A stretch of 64,000 bases of DNA from Gnetum montanum (Eukaryota > Streptophyta > Gnetopsida > Gnetales > Gnetaceae). The notes beneath the pieces were generated by a model. The model saw only the letters and a program-made list of their open reading frames with translations. It had not been told where the DNA came from and did not search any database. This document shows positions 11,331 to 23,699 of this stretch, one piece after another. Both the position numbers and the translations under genes were made by a program. The DNA is taken from assembly GCA_015680685.1 (NCBI GenBank), contig MNCI01024352.1, positions 841,283 to 905,282 of the forward strand, in the 5' to 3' direction. The first letter of the stretch is position 1. Each line of letters begins with the position of its first letter.

Positions 11331-13560
11331 TTCTAACTTCTTTTAGTGCAAGCTCCAAGAAAGGTCCAAAATTCAATTCAATCAAAATGGAAATATGAAT
11401 TTCTTTGGTGCAAATATTCTCCTAAAAAGCCTTTGTATATGTGACCTCCAAATGGGACCATGGTCTTGGGACCTTATTCTACATGGATTGTCCCATTTTT
11501 GTTGTGCAAATTGGGTGGATAGGTTCCATCCTAGGCTCCTCATGTAGGGGACCAATAGCATGGGTGGCCTTTATTTATTACTCTTGGGGTTGTTTTTCTC
11601 TCGTTCCATCACATGGTTATTTGTCCTAGGGCTGTGATGGCCCTCTTACCTCCATTTCTCATTTAGGTGTCATTTGCAATCATAAACATAACCCAAGGTT
11701 AGTCATTTGGATATAATATTATTTCATTTAGATACCTTTCTTAGTTTGATTAAGTTAAATTTATTAGCAAAAAGTTGGAATTTTACTGTTAAGCCCTTAT
11801 TTAGTGATCGTAGGTGTATGATATTATTTTATTTATGCTTTAGCAAACGTTGAGTGTTGATAGTAACTCTTATGATTATTAATTTAATATATTATTCATG
11901 AGATTTTAGAAAAAGTTTTGAAAAATTCTTTATAAAAACATACTATTTAATGCCCACATAACATAAATCATACCTATGGCATTTCAAGGATTGAAGAGTA
12001 GATGAAAATGGATAAGTAGTTGTCTATTTATGGCTCTTACAAGGGTTTGGGCTTTGAAAAATTACAAAAAATCTTTGTACAGTTGGATGGAAATATGAAA
12101 AATGAGCTAAGTGCCATGTGTATATATAGGATTTTTATGCCATGTTCACAAGGATGCATCAATGTGGCCACATTGACTATTGTGGTTGCATTGACATAGT
12201 TATTTGCACCTATTTTGAACTTAAGATATTAAGGAAATCTGAATGAGTTTGGGGTCAAAACAAGAGCCAAAATGGGAATTAATAATCTATGATATCATCA
12301 TAACAACACTATTAAGGCTATGAATTCAAGAAATTAAAGTATTATAATTATGTGGGATGAGTAATTGGAACATGTTCCTTATGTCAAAGTAGAGCAAAAC
12401 TAGATGGTGCAAGCTACCAAGATGATCAAGATCATGATGAGGCCCATGGTTAGGGGGTTGAACTTGAAGGAAAAAAATGATATGAAAGTGGGTCCTCCAT
12501 AAAGAAAGATTATGCTAAATATGCCCTTGCATAACCTTATCACAAGGATTACCTTAGGATTCTAGAAGCTATAAAACAAAACTATTAATTGATCATGGTA
12601 TGAGGCAACAAGATGAGAGAAAATGGAGTGTGAGAATGGTAAAAAGAGAACATTAGAGGAAAAATCATATTATATTTACATGAGATACTTAGTGAAATGC
12701 ATGATTAAGATGATCAAATATTAATCCATTTTGAGTCTAGACTAAGTCCATTCTAATGATAATGACCTGGCATTGATATACTCCTCCTCTCTTATCATCA
12801 TGAGCCTACAAAAATCACAAAGGACAACCATCACTCCAAGAAATGAAGAAAAGAAAAGAAGAAAGTAGTTAGAATCTTAGTTAGAGGGATGCCTTCAAGC
12901 ATGGATAACATGTCTTTCTAGCCCCATAACCATTGCTTATAGCCCAAGAGATTATCAAAGAGGTATGCTTTGAATTTTAATTTTTTTATTGGAAACCACA
13001 TCATATAGAGACATACGTCCTTTTATGATCAACATTAGAAGTGAGATATATCCATAAGGAGCCATAAAACTTAAAAAGGAATTTGAGAAAAGAATTTAAA
13101 AAATCCCATTAAGGTGACACACTTGTCCATTCTCACTTCATATTTTCTCAATTCACTAGGTAATAAGATGTTACTTTTAGTTTTGATGTGAAAGAACGTC
13201 CATGCTTCCATGATGTAGAACTTCACATGAGATAGATGAAATGGGTGAATGTTGTGAACTCACTTCTTGATACCACTAGAAAACTAATAGACTATTAGTA
13301 GAAAGAATATTCAATAATTTCCAAAGTTTGTAGTAGCCATGGGATAAAATCAAAGATTTTAAGACTAAATGAAAATAACAAGAAAAGAAAAATATATAAA
13401 ATAATTATTAAAATATAAAGAAAATGATAAATATATAAAGATGCTTGTAAAACATAAAAGAAGAAAAACCCTTTCATCTTTGTCAAGATGTTATGGTAGA
13501 TGGATATCTCCCCCATTGATCACTTGGAAGGAGTAGATTTAGAAAATAGAGTGAGCTTGT
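11331..13560. other. Unassigned, probably 3' part of element E
   Basis: I recognise no coding domain. The stretch lies downstream (minus strand) of the E integrase and may include its 3' untranslated region or LTR, but no second LTR copy is in the window to prove it. 12100-12200 has LTR-like 'cacattgactattgtgg' repeats and a TATA-like run, which is weak evidence. Confidence 0.35.
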
Positions 13561-13599
13561 TCTTGATCTAAGGTGTTATTGTTATGGTTAATTACTTGG

Positions 13600-14720
13600 A
13601 AGTCTATGAATGATTTAAGCTGCTAGATGTTAACTAGCATGTGCTTTTGAGGCCTTTCTAGATGGTAAATTTTCATAGGCTTCAAAGGAAAATATAAGTC
13701 TATGATGTAAGGTCCTTCCCATAATGTCTAAAATTTAGTTCATTTTAGCACATGCATGGGATTCCAATAAAGAACCTTGTCTTTTGGTCTGAATGTAACT
13801 TTTCTTATCCATGCATCATGAAATTGTTTATTGTACGCTTTGTGTACTTCATTCATCATTAAAACTACTCTTTGATTTTCATATAGCACATTTAGTGACA
13901 TGAGTCCTTCCTTTTGTGATAGATTAATGTCTAAGTTAAGTTTACATGCAGTTGTGAGTGTACGAAGTTTAGTTTGAATTGGAAGTTTGGGTAACTTTTC
14001 ATATACTAACTCATAGGGAGAGTAGCCTATAGGAAGTTTCTATGTTAAGAAGTATTCCCAAATGACATCGTTGAGTTTGGTGGTCCAATATTTTCTATAT
14101 ATACTAATGGTTCATGTTAGAATTCTAGTGATCTCCCTATTAGTTACCTCTACTTGACCATTAGCCTAAGGATAATAAGGTGTTGTAAGTTTATGTTATA
14201 CCTCCAAGCATTACATTCACTTGCAAAAGGTATCCCCTGTGAAATGTGTTCCATTATTATAAATTAATGCTCTAGACATACTAAACTTGTTTACCACTTC
14301 TTGTTGAAAGAATTGAGCTAGAGCAGTATATGTATAATTAGAAATGGTTATAGATTCAACCAACTTGGTATAGTAGTCAACAACAACAACAATGTATAAT
14401 TTCCCATTAGACTAGGGAGTGGTGGATCCCATGAAATCAATTCCACAAAGGTTGAAAGGCTTCAATGATTAAATCTACTATTGGAGCCCTTCCATTCTGG
14501 TTGTCATCCTCCTATCTTGTTTACACCTCTCACATAAATGGAAGAAATGGTTAGCATCCTTGAAGATTATTGGCCAAAAATATCCTGCCATTAAGATCTT
14601 TATGGTACTTCTTCCTACATAATGGTCCCCTAGAAGAACCCCCATGAACATCTTGGAGGACTCTCAGTTAATTTGCATCAAGTACACAACATTTTATTAG
14701 GGCATTAACACAAACCTTGT
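13600..14720 (-). pseudogene. int: Athila-like integrase (element E)
   Basis: Integrase joins element DNA into the chromosome. On the minus strand I can follow an N-terminal zinc-finger part ('HLCERCKQDRR', ~14540-14500), the catalytic core opening 'GIDFMGSTTP' (~14440) and 'VVVVDYYTKLVE' (~14380). The second catalytic Asp region has become 'ALIYNNGTHFTG' (~14270), with Asp replaced by Asn. Then come 'TTPYYP.ANGQVEV' with the catalytic Glu (~14170) and a C-terminal 'LWEGPYII' (~13710). Several in-frame stops interrupt it. The catalytic changes and stops rule out activity. Confidence 0.75.
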
Positions 14721-14899
14721 AGAGGTTACCCTCGATCTCTATATAGTATTTGACCTAATGAAGGAACTTTTGTTTCTTTTTATGATCCCATTTAGTAGGA
14801 GTCTCTTGTATGAGTAGATATGAAAGAAATTCATCATACCAATTTGTGACCATTCATGCATGAACTTTAGTTTCCTTAGCAAAGAGAAGTTCATTTAGA

Positions 14900-16250
14900 A
14901 ATTGATTGGATAAGAGTTCTTTATTATCATTATTACTATTTCATCTTAACTAAGACAAATGATATGCAACTACATTCTTGATTCCCTTTTTATCCACCAC
15001 TATTAGTTCAAACTCTTGCAAGGACACCAACCACCATATAACATGTAGACTCACTATTGGCTTGTTCATCAAGAAGTGAATTGCACTATGATCAATGTGC
15101 ACAAAAATTGGATATCTAAGAATATAATGCTTGAATATCTCCTAGAGCATACATCACCATCATGAGTTTCTTTTTGAAGTGGTGTAATTAAGTTGTGCAT
15201 CCACAATGCTTCTACTTATGCAATGGATATAATAAGGATGTTTCTAATCATCCATCTATGTAAGTACTACTCCCAATGCATAGTTGGATGCATTTTTCAT
15301 GATGTGAAAAGGTTTGGACCAATTAGAGGTATGCAGAATTGGTATTTCTATAGGATTTTGCTTTAAGTGTTGGAATTTTTATTTGCATTCCATGATCCAT
15401 TCAAAGGTTGTTTGGTAAGCTCAACTAGCGAGTTGGCAATTTTAGAGAAATTTCTAATGAAAGGCTGATAGTAACTAGTATGTCTAAGGAATGGCCTTGT
15501 ATTTTTGATAGTTTGAGGTTGTCTGGTGATTCCTTCGATAGCCCTTATTTTTTAAGGCCCCACCTCACTTTCTTTTTATAAAATTCTATGCCCCAAAATA
15601 ATGCCATCCTAAACTATCAAGTGGCTTTTCTCCTAGTTGAGCCATATGTTTGTCTCCACATACCATTTTAGTACCTACTCAAGATGGTCTAGTGCTTGTT
15701 CAAAATTAGTGTCATAGGTGGAGAAGTCATCCATGAAGACTTTCATACTACTACCAATTTTCTACTAAAATACACTTAGAACTAGGCATTAGAAGCTTGT
15801 AAAAGTATTACATAGGCCAAAGAACATCTTATTGTATCCAAAAGTTCCCCAAGGACTTATAAATGTTGTTTTGGCCTAGTCTTCTAAAGTAGTTTGTATT
15901 TAATTTTACCCACTATAATCATCTAGAACAGCATAATTTCTATGCCATATAGTTATTTCCAACACTTGGTTCATAAATAAGAATGAAAATAATCTTTAAA
16001 TGTATTCATGTTCAATAGCTTGAAGTCTATACAAACTTCCTATTGTTCCTCTTTCTTTGGTACAATAACAAGTAAGGTTACCCATTCATTTTCCACCATT
16101 GGATAGATGAATCCTACTTTGAGAAGACTTTCAAGTTCATTTTTAATAATTTTATGTAGTTTTGGATTTAACCTGCTTTACGATTACCTCTTAGGTTTAA
16201 TAGTGGAGTATGTGTAGATATGATGCTAGCATATGCATGGATCTATTCTT
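14900..16250 (-). pseudogene. rt: Athila-like reverse transcriptase and RNase H (element E)
   Basis: The enzyme would copy element RNA into DNA. The minus strand shows an RT start ('FIYPMVENEWVTLLVIVPKK', ~16130-16060) and 'VCIDFKLLN' (~16030). The catalytic box appears as 'FMDDFSTY' at ~15740, then 'EKSHLIV' and 'GIILGH' (~15640-15590) and the connection to RNase H. RNase H is only faintly visible near 15000-15300. Stops and lost segments occur throughout. The F-M-D-D box and following motifs place it with the Athila branch of plant Ty3/gypsy. Confidence 0.7.
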
Positions 16251-16849
16251 ATGAATTCATCATATAACCAAGAAAAGGTTGTTGACCATTTCTTGAGTAT
16301 CTTTAGTAGCTTCTCCTTTTGTTTCTTAGTGAAATGGACATTGATGATTATTGGTCATTTATTATCAAGAAATACATATTCCAAAGATACCGGTAAATAT
16401 TTAAAGTCGAAGGGCTCTTTTCTAGAAATATTAGGGATTTCTAACTCTTCCCATTCAATTTATTCTTCTTTCTATTACTTTTCCTTGAAGATTTGATTTT
16501 CGATTTGCTCCATTTCATCCATCTTATTGATGTAAGAACTTGTGAGGATTTTGGCTGGTCCATACACGTTATGGAACTTGAGCTATATCTATTATTAGCC
16601 ACTAGGTACCCTCTTGTTTTGTGATTACTACATAGAGGCATCTTTGAATGTCTATAGTTTTAGCTTACTTATTGCATGTTGTAATGGATATGATTTTTAT
16701 GATCCATGTTTTCTACATGCAATGAGATCCTATGTCATTGTACATGATGCATGTAATCCTTTTTTTTCTCAATATATTAAAATTTATTTATTTTTGGATA
16801 TTTTCAAGGAGAGGTCTCTAATTGCTAGTTAGGCATCAATTTTACTTAA

Positions 16850-17130
16850 ACAAGCTCTTTCCATGATAATTGGAAATTCCCCCTTACATTTGTCTACATG
16901 GATGATCAAGAAATTTGTTGGATATGACTATCCTCACATAGTGGTCATAATATCCTTTATTAATTCTAAAGGAGTAGTGATGGATTAATTAGCAAGGTCC
17001 AACATAATATTACATTTTTCAAGTAAAGGTAGGTTCCAAGTTTTATACATGTCTTGGGAAATTAAGTTTACCCCAGAACCTAAGTCTAGTAGAGCTTTAC
17101 ATAGATCATTTTTTGTAAGATGCAAATAAA
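16850..17130 (-). pseudogene. pr: Athila-like aspartic protease and end of gag (element E)
   Basis: On the minus strand at about 17105-16985 the reading 'CKALLDLGSGVNLI' is followed by 'YKTWNLPLLEKC'. That matches the Athila protease pattern in which the usual DTG/DSG is embedded as a DLGS-type motif followed by an N-L-(M/I) run. The protease would cut the Gag-Pol polyprotein. Stops follow near 16980 and 16830. The sequence from 17131 to 17497 reads as the Pro/Gln-rich gag end, up to the insertion point of element C. Confidence 0.6.
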
Positions 17131-17497
17131 TTAGAGGACTCTTAAGATTAGTTCTTTTTTTAGGAAGGTGTCCTACCTTTATCTAGTTTGTGATACCATG
17201 TGTCAACATGATAGTATGTACATTTGGTGATCTTGAGTTTGAATGTAGCTTGGTATGTATCTCTAGAGTATTTTGAGAAGGACTTGCAACCATAGATGCC
17301 TACAAGAGTTTAGGTGGACTGTTTGGTCTAAAGAAAATACTTTTAGAGGCTCACTCATAGAATCACTTAAATTGTCATTTGGATGTAACTTCATGACCTA
17401 CGTGACATTGTGTTGTTGAGGTTGTAGTGGTATGTCATCTTGCATAGGTGGTCATGGTGGTAAAGGAGTGAAGGTGTGAGGTGCAAAGTATTGTGAT

Positions 17498-18855
17498 TGT
17501 TGCAACCAGAAAAATTGATCACTGGAAAACCAATGGACTTGACATAGTAGCCTCAACCTTGAATTCCTAGGGTCTCCAAAAAAATGGGATTTCAGGTGCC
17601 TTGGATGGTTTGGTAGATCACCCAAGGACTTACAAAATGCAAAATGATGGATTAAGAAAATAAAATGCAAAAATTATACATCTATAAAATGAAAAGAAAA
17701 TGTAGATTGCACATAAAATAAAACTTTAAAAATTTATTAAAATAATAAAGAATGAGTTTTAGAAATATGTACAAGAAATGCCCATGAGAGAGTAAAAGGT
17801 GATTCACTAGGATAAGATTTCAAAGTCTATTGAAGCTGATGTGATTTGCTCCATGATCTGGGTATTAAGCCACTCCTGATGCTTTTGAACCTCTTCTATT
17901 GCAATCTCAGATCTACAACTTGGGTTACTATTGGGGGTGAGAAAAGTAGAAAATTTGGCTACCAAATTTCTCCATGCTAGGGTTTGGAAATCCTAGAAAT
18001 GCAACGTTGACATCAAAAATCCACAAGTCTCAAGGTAATAGAGTTATAGTGCTTCCATTTTGGGTTCAAGAGAATGCAAGTATGGAAGATTACAAGAGCT
18101 CTTGAGTGCTTGAAAATGCCTAAGTGTGGAATTATGAAAAATTGTGAAAATACCAAGATTATGTACCTGTAAAAATTATAGAACCAAAAAAGTTATAGAA
18201 CCTGTAAATGATGTTTGAGGTTAATTTTTATAGGTTTTAGACCATGAATGGGGCTAAAAAATGGCTATGATTGGGCTATAATTTGGCTACATAATCAGTA
18301 TAAATTGGTTGTTAATTTGCTATAAATTTCTACCTTGTATAAGTAAGATGGGTGCCCAAATTTTGGTGGGTTATCATATATAGTAAGTGCTAAACCCCCA
18401 TGGCCATTCCATTTACTATAAATAGTAATGGGGGCACACATTCTATGCTAGAGATGAATCTTCCATGCTAAGCCTTCTATCATGCTTGTTGAAGTCGCTA
18501 ATTAATGTTTAAGTGAATTGAGTGATGAAATTTGGCTTTTGTGGCTTCCATGTTGGGGGCATGTAGTTTCCATGCTGGGGGTGGAGCCTCCATGATAGGG
18601 GTGAAGCCTCCACACTAGTGAAAGCTTCCATGCTAAGGGGGAAAGGTTTCCATGTTGTGCATGTAGTCTTCATGTTGGGGAGGGAGGGGAAGGTTTACAT
18701 GTTGAGGGGGAAATCCCCACTCCGCCATGTTGGGGGTAGGTGAGATTTTACCTCCTATAGATGTTTCTAGTGTAGAAAAGTGTATACCGCTCATTTAACC
18801 CATCAAGTTGCCATATTTGGATTTTCAAAAGGTATTTTTGAAACACCAACCACAA
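17498..18855 (-). repeat. 3' LTR of element C (right edge uncertain)
   Basis: The first ~150 bases align with the LTR starts of elements A and B: TGTTGCAACCAG here, TGTAACAACGG in A, TGTAGCAACCG in B. All share a following 'gatca/gac...aaggactta' block. The inner edge is unsure. A poly-C run at 18855 could be the polypurine tract on the minus strand, or the LTR could reach 'ggtttca' at 19031. The LTR is full of 'ttccatgct' words (18470-18720), which also fill the array at 23.7-27.1 kb. Confidence 0.6.
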
Positions 18856-18974
18856 CACCCCCCCCCCCCCCCCAAGCCTAAATATAGACACTAGGTAACT
18901 TTTTTCACCTGGAAAATAAGGCTTTGGCCACTTATGAGGCATTTTTCAACACCAAAAGAATGAAGTATGTGAGA

Positions 18975-19230
18975 TTTCCCTTTGTGGGTTACAATCTTCA
19001 CATTTAAAAGAAAGTTTTACCTCAGGTTTCATGGGTTGAAGCCTACATGATGAAAATTAACCATAACATGCAACTTTTTGTGTTGTTTTAATGGTTCCTC
19101 TTTGTTGGTATATGGAGGATTGACCCAAGAGGCTCGAAAAAGAATACAAAACATCACCATGGCACCAATTTTAAGGTCTTGGGAGGTCATATCACTAGTT
19201 TTAGGCCCTGGTAGGCCATCAAAAGCAAGC
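18975..19230. repeat. Palindromic short repeats, 3' untranslated region of element C
   Basis: Two or more copies of the word family 'ctagttttaggccctggtag' and 'ttttaaggtcttgggaggtc' lie between the C integrase and its LTR. Each has GGCC/GGTC half-sites facing a GGCC/GGTC partner. The same family sits at the matching place in B (35380-35600) and A (47590-48070). Confidence 0.55.
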
Positions 19231-19329
19231 TTGCTTATTGATGATTGTTAGATACATGTAGTATGGATTTAGATAGGAATGACTGACTAGATTGGCTAGC
19301 TCATTCCCATCCATGTCAGCTATCTTGAT

Positions 19330-20290
19330 CACACCATTCTTGTAGGCTTTGGTGACAAGGAAGGACCCTTCCTAGTTGGCTAAGAATTTGTTTGCATGCT
19401 TGTGGATAGCTTTGTGGACCAAGTCATCTTCCTTGATCTTACACTTGGTCACATTATGGTGATGCTACTACTTTTGCCTTTCTTGATAGTATTCAATGTG
19501 AGTAAGCACTTACATATGTTGCTCCTTCACTGAGTCTAGGGCTACTATCCACAACTCATTATTCTACTCATCATTGATGAAGTCAGTCAAGGCTACTTGG
19601 AGTGAAGGCACCTACAATTCAAGAGGTAAAATAGATTTAGAACCATAGATCAAGGTATAAGTGATCACACTAGTTTCCATGTGATAGGTTTTTTTATATG
19701 TCCATAGTGCATGGACAAGCCACTCATGCCATTTGCACTTGTTGTTTTTGAGCATATTCTTAAGCAAGTTGATGATGGCCTTGTTACTTACTTCTGCTTG
19801 TCCATTGGCTTGAGGATAATAAGGTGATGAGAAAGAATGCTTAATGCCTAGGTTGTGATATAAATCTTTCATCTCGTGGCTACTTAATTGTGGTCCATTG
19901 TCCATAACTATGGTCATGGGTATGCCAAAATGGAATGGACTACAATGTTATCTAGGATGAATTTATAGACTTTCTTAGATGTAGCCTTCCTTAGGGGAAT
20001 AGCTTGAACCCACTTGGTGCAGAATTTGGTTGCAATGATGATGAAGCTATGCCCTATGGAAGACTTGGGTGTTATAGGTTTGATGATATCCAACTCCCAT
20101 TGTTGAAACAACCAAATAATTTGAGTGGTATGCAAATCAGTTGGTGGTACATGTATGAGGTTGCTATACTATTGACATGTGTCACAATGCTTAACCTTTT
20201 GTAGGCAATCATTTTTCATATGGGGCATATAGTAGCCTAATCATATAATCTTAGTGATCATAGCTCTAGGTCCTATATGTCCTCCACAAA
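19330..20290 (-). pseudogene. int: Tat-type integrase (element C)
   Basis: The minus strand reads the catalytic core: 'WELDIIKPITPKSSIGHSF' (~20090), 'TKFCTKWVQAIPLRKA', then 'TIVMDNGPQLSS' with the second catalytic Asp (~19915) and 'SPYYPQANGQAEVS' with the catalytic Glu (~19810). The C-terminal 'LANWEGSFLVTKAYKNGV' (~19390) is the chromodomain-less end usual for the Tat branch. It is split by a frame change at 19914 and stops near 19600. Two long open blocks (19917-19612 and 20135-19914) survive, so decay is moderate. Confidence 0.85.
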
Positions 20291-20539
20291 CACCCTCATG
20301 AACCTTCTCTAGGACTATTTTGGCTTTAATTTTACCTAAGCAATTCAATAATATTCCATCATAGGATCATCAACATAATTTGTTATCACCTATGATGACA
20401 TATTGGTTTGAGTGTTTACATACAACGTCCTTTTAAGTAGTAGTCAAGCCTTGTGAGGATTCGTCATGCATAAGGTAAACTTTGATATCATCATACCACT
20501 CCCTAGTAGGATAAGTATGAATGATAGCCACAAAGGTAT

Positions 20540-21330
20540 CCTCAATGTTCTATGTGATGGAAGTAGCACAATCCACGGTTGAGGTGGACAACTTACTAAA
20601 CACATTTGGCATCATAGTAAGGGATAATGTTATAATTGCATTGGCTATGGTATTCTTATTTTAGGGTATGTTTTGGATATCAATGTCTATGAATTATTGT
20701 AATAATTTCTTCCCTAGGTCATATTATGGTTGTAAGTATTTACCTTTACACACATAGACCTTAGTCACTTGGTTGATTACAAGTTGTAAATCACCTTTAA
20801 TCGTTAAGGATCTGATTCCTAGGTCATGAGCTACCATCATCCCTCTAATCAAAACCTTGTACTATACCATGTTGTTGGCACATGGGAACTTAAAATGATA
20901 GGTGAAGGGTTGGTTTTCACTAGATGGGAACTTTATGATGGTAGCAGCGTTGGTCCCATGGGAAGTTGAAGCTCTATCAAAGTGCATGACAGCCTCATAA
21001 CTATTGGGCACTTGGATAATAGTGTTAATGTGCTTGTTAGGGAACTTAGGATCTATGGTTGCTTGGTCATCAACAAGTGAAACTGTGAGTTATACAGTTA
21101 TAGCTTAACCTTTTGTTGAGGATTCAAAAATGTAGTGAAGGTTGAACTCTGTAGTTATGGATTTCCATTGGGCTATATGGATGCTTTTGTAGATGTTGAT
21201 CACTATGGATTTGAGCACATTATCGATGCAAATGATGTTGACTTGGCTTTTGAAGAGGTAGTGTTTACACTTATTTAATGAGAAGACTAGTTGTAGATAA
21301 GAGCTTTCCACTTTAGTGTATCAAGCCTTG
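20540..21330 (-). pseudogene. rh: RNase H and second, archaeal-type RNase H (element C)
   Basis: Downstream of RT the minus strand gives an 'STKG' linker (~21120). A second RNase H follows with 'VMHFDRASTSHGTNAATI' (~20980), a decayed 'N-M-V-*-YK' (usually NVAEYEG) and 'DLQLVINQ' (~20800). The first catalytic Asp is present, but the usual D-G-A-S has become D-R-A-S, as also in element A. A second RNase H of this kind is a hallmark of the Tat group of Ty3/gypsy elements. Confidence 0.7.
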
Positions 21331-21499
21331 TGGGCAACTAATGCATAGCTAAGGTAGTATACAAGCATATCTGCTCTGTCATTGCATTTTTGATAGAGTA
21401 GAGAGGTAATGGATGTGTCAAAGATGGTAAGGTAGATGTAAAATGGTTTACCTTCTTATGGAGGATAAACTGTTGGTAGTTGTGCCAACTCTTACTTAA

Positions 21500-22425
21500 G
21501 GTTTTTAAAGGCCTCTTGGCATTGAAGCATCCACTCATAGTGAACTCCTTTCTTAAGAAAGTGTTGCATGGGCTATAATTTATCTATAAGCTTGACAATA
21601 AAACTATGAAAAAATTGTAATATGCCTTGAATCCCCAAAGCTCCTTAAGGTTGGTAGGCACTGCTAACTTGGATATGGCCTTAACCTTATCAAGATCAAC
21701 ACATATCCCTACTTCAAATACTACAAAACCAAGCATATTACTAATCTTGACACTGAAGACACATTCCTTAGGATTGAGCCTATGTTTGTACTTGAGGCAT
21801 CTTTTAAGCACAAGATCTAGGTCATTAGCATGGTCACTAGCCACTTTGGACTTAATGACTATATCATCTATTTAATCATTGAGAAAACCCAACATGTAAT
21901 CATTTAAGATATAGGTCATGACTCATTGATAAACTAATCTTGCATTCTTAAGACCACAGGGCATCATGGTATAGTAAAGGTACCCTAAGAGGTTATGAAG
22001 GTCATGCTAAGTTGGTGCTCTAGGCTAATCCTAATCTAGTTGTACCCTAATAATCCATCCATAAAGGATAATAAGGCACCTCTAGTTGTAATATTAACAA
22101 GTTGACTAATACTAGGCAAAGGGAATTCATCCTTGATAGTCGCTTTATTTAGGTCTCAAAAATCGATGCAAATATGGATACTCCCATTTTTATTAAGGAC
22201 CTCCACTATGTTGGATACCCATTCTATGTAGTTGAAAGCCCTAATGAAACTAGCTTGGTAGAGCTTTGAGATCTCATCACAAACTACCAAATGCAAATTA
22301 GGTCTAATCTTGCATACATTTTACTTAACTGGTCTAATGCTAGGGTCTAGTATGATGTTGTGCTAGACCAAATGTGGATCTCAGCCTAGCATATCTTCAT
22401 ATGACCAAGTGAAGGCTTTAATGTT
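21500..22425 (-). pseudogene. rt: Reverse transcriptase (element C)
   Basis: Minus-strand fragments follow the RT order: 'RDEISKLYQASFIRAF' near 22270, 'CIDF.DLNKATIKDEFPLPS' near 22150, a motif-A 'LSFMDG' near 22070, then 'HANDLDLVLKRCLKYKHRLN' (21840-21780) and 'KECVFSVKISNMLGFVVFEV' (21770-21715). The catalytic YVDD box is not cleanly readable: the sequence at 21850-21880 has changed to a stop-bearing form. The gene is inactive, and its relationship to the RTs of A and B is clear from the shared spacing. Confidence 0.8.
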
Positions 22426-22470
22426 ATCTTGTAGTACCTTGGTGATGTCTTGAGCATATTGAGGTTCCAA

Positions 22471-22746
22471 TTAGGAACTTAGTTTAAGGGTTTTCTCCTC
22501 ACCACTGTGTGTTATGATAGGAACCTCAACTGGAGAGTCTTTAGTTATGTCTCCTACATCTAAGTCAAGGGTTTTTACTAGGTTTTTAGGCCATTCCAAA
22601 GGTTTTTCTATTGACGCTACATGGTTGACAAGACTTTCAGGCTCAAGATCTAGGTAATTGGGGTCGATGTACCATTCAACATCACTGTGAGGCTTACTTA
22701 GGCTCAAAGGTAAATTGATCTACTCCTAGGTACTCATACTATGATC
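22471..22746 (-). pseudogene. Start of the RT-bearing coding block (element C)
   Basis: This 5' extension of the RT frame is conserved in all three Tat elements: 'KTLDLDVGDITKDSPVEVPI' here, 'RTLDLEAGDITEDPLSEVSI' in A (51430-51330) and a similar version in B (38950-38880). It ends on its upstream side at a TAG|G that looks like a splice acceptor (22746). No protease precedes it; the antisense gene lies there instead. Confidence 0.6.
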
Positions 22747-22762
22747 CTACATGTCAAAAATA
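22747..22762 (-). promoter_or_regulatory. Candidate splice acceptor before RT (element C)
   Basis: On the minus strand a T-rich run followed by GACATGTAG|G precedes the RT-side coding block. B (39119-39132) and A (51545-51558) have TTTTG(A)TAG|G at the matching position. Ogre elements are known to splice out an intron between protease and RT. This site would be that intron's 3' end. No donor was identified. Confidence 0.4.
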
Positions 22763-22974
22763 AGCACATTAAGTGGCACCTAGGTAAAGATGAATAAATA
22801 ATGCTAAAATGCTATAAAACCATGTAAATATATGCTATTCTGATGCAAACAAGGCCATTCAAGACTATCAATGGGATAAAAATAAGCAAAAAAAAAAGTA
22901 AAAGAGATGCTAACTAAAGTTCAAACAAAGGTCAAGAAAATGGAAGTATGAGAAATAAAGCTACACATAGCCAA

Positions 22975-23360
22975 AAAAGATAGGGTTTTTCTAGTTTAAG
23001 GTCTTAGCAAGCCATGATACCAATTTAAGGCCATAGTGGGCCATCGTCACATGGTATCAAATAGTGGTCATGGAAGGTCAAACCCCACTATATGATACCA
23101 ATCAAAGGCCAAAAAAAGTCAAATAAAGCTATAAAAAGATAAATAAAGAGAATATAAGGTTGCATGCAAGCCACAAGAAAGTCAACAAGGTTGACAATGC
23201 AACACCAAGTTGAAAAAAAAGTTAATGCTTCATGTAATAAGATAAAAATCAAGAAAAACATGCTACATATGGTGAAATTTATCTAATATAGATAAAAAAG
23301 GATTAGAATTTGCTAGTTTTAGGCCTTATTAGGCCATGATTTAAGGCTACAAGGCTGCAA
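22975..23360. repeat. Palindromic short repeats between RT and antisense gene (element C)
   Basis: Scattered copies of 'gtttaaggtcttagcaagcc', 'tttaaggccatagtgggcca' and 'tagttttaggccttattagg' lie in this stretch. The half-sites around a 5-7-base spacer are mostly complementary (GGCC with GGCC). Element B has the same family at 39240-39545. Confidence 0.55.
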
Positions 23361-23699
23361 GGCATTATAGATATTATGTTCTTTAGGAAACCAAAGTCCA
23401 TCGAGTACAAAGCAATGTTGATAACTGAAGTAAACTAAAGTTATTGTTACACACTTTTTTTCTTTAACTTGAACAATAGAATAATCAAACAAGTTGAAGA
23501 TTTATTTATGAAAAAATAATATCTTTGGATTTCCATAGAGCATCTTAATACATTAAAAAGAGAAATGAAATCTTCCTTAAAAGTATTCTATTTCATTTTA
23601 TTAGAGCCCATGAGGATTCCATTTATGAGAAATTCCACTTTTTTGTAGAGAAGGATCCTACCTTAAGGTTGTTTCTATGCTATTTGGACATGAAAATTT

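Larger units (their letters stand above)
13570..17497 (-). mobile_element. Element E: Athila-like Ty3/gypsy, cut by element C
   Basis: Reading leftward from 17497, the minus strand gives the end of gag, a protease, RT, RNase H and integrase in Ty3/gypsy order, all full of stops. The RT block has the Athila-type 'FMDDFS' catalytic box and 'GIILGH' downstream, rather than the YVDD of elements A-C. The sequence stops abruptly at 17497, where the LTR of element C starts, so E's gag and 5' LTR should lie beyond the right end of the window. CpG is almost absent, in keeping with great age. Confidence 0.7.

Noticed and set aside
13263-13275. A TGGTATCAAGAAG on the minus strand resembling a Met-tRNA primer site
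   Set aside because: No LTR copy lies beside it, and it falls 3' of the E integrase where no primer site belongs. Short TGGTATCA words also recur by chance near 22990-23110.
18855-18875. Poly-C run as a sequencing artefact or special structure
   Set aside because: Homopolymer C runs also occur at 23897, 24285, 24557 and 24720 within related repeats. It may be the C polypurine tract, but that could not be decided.
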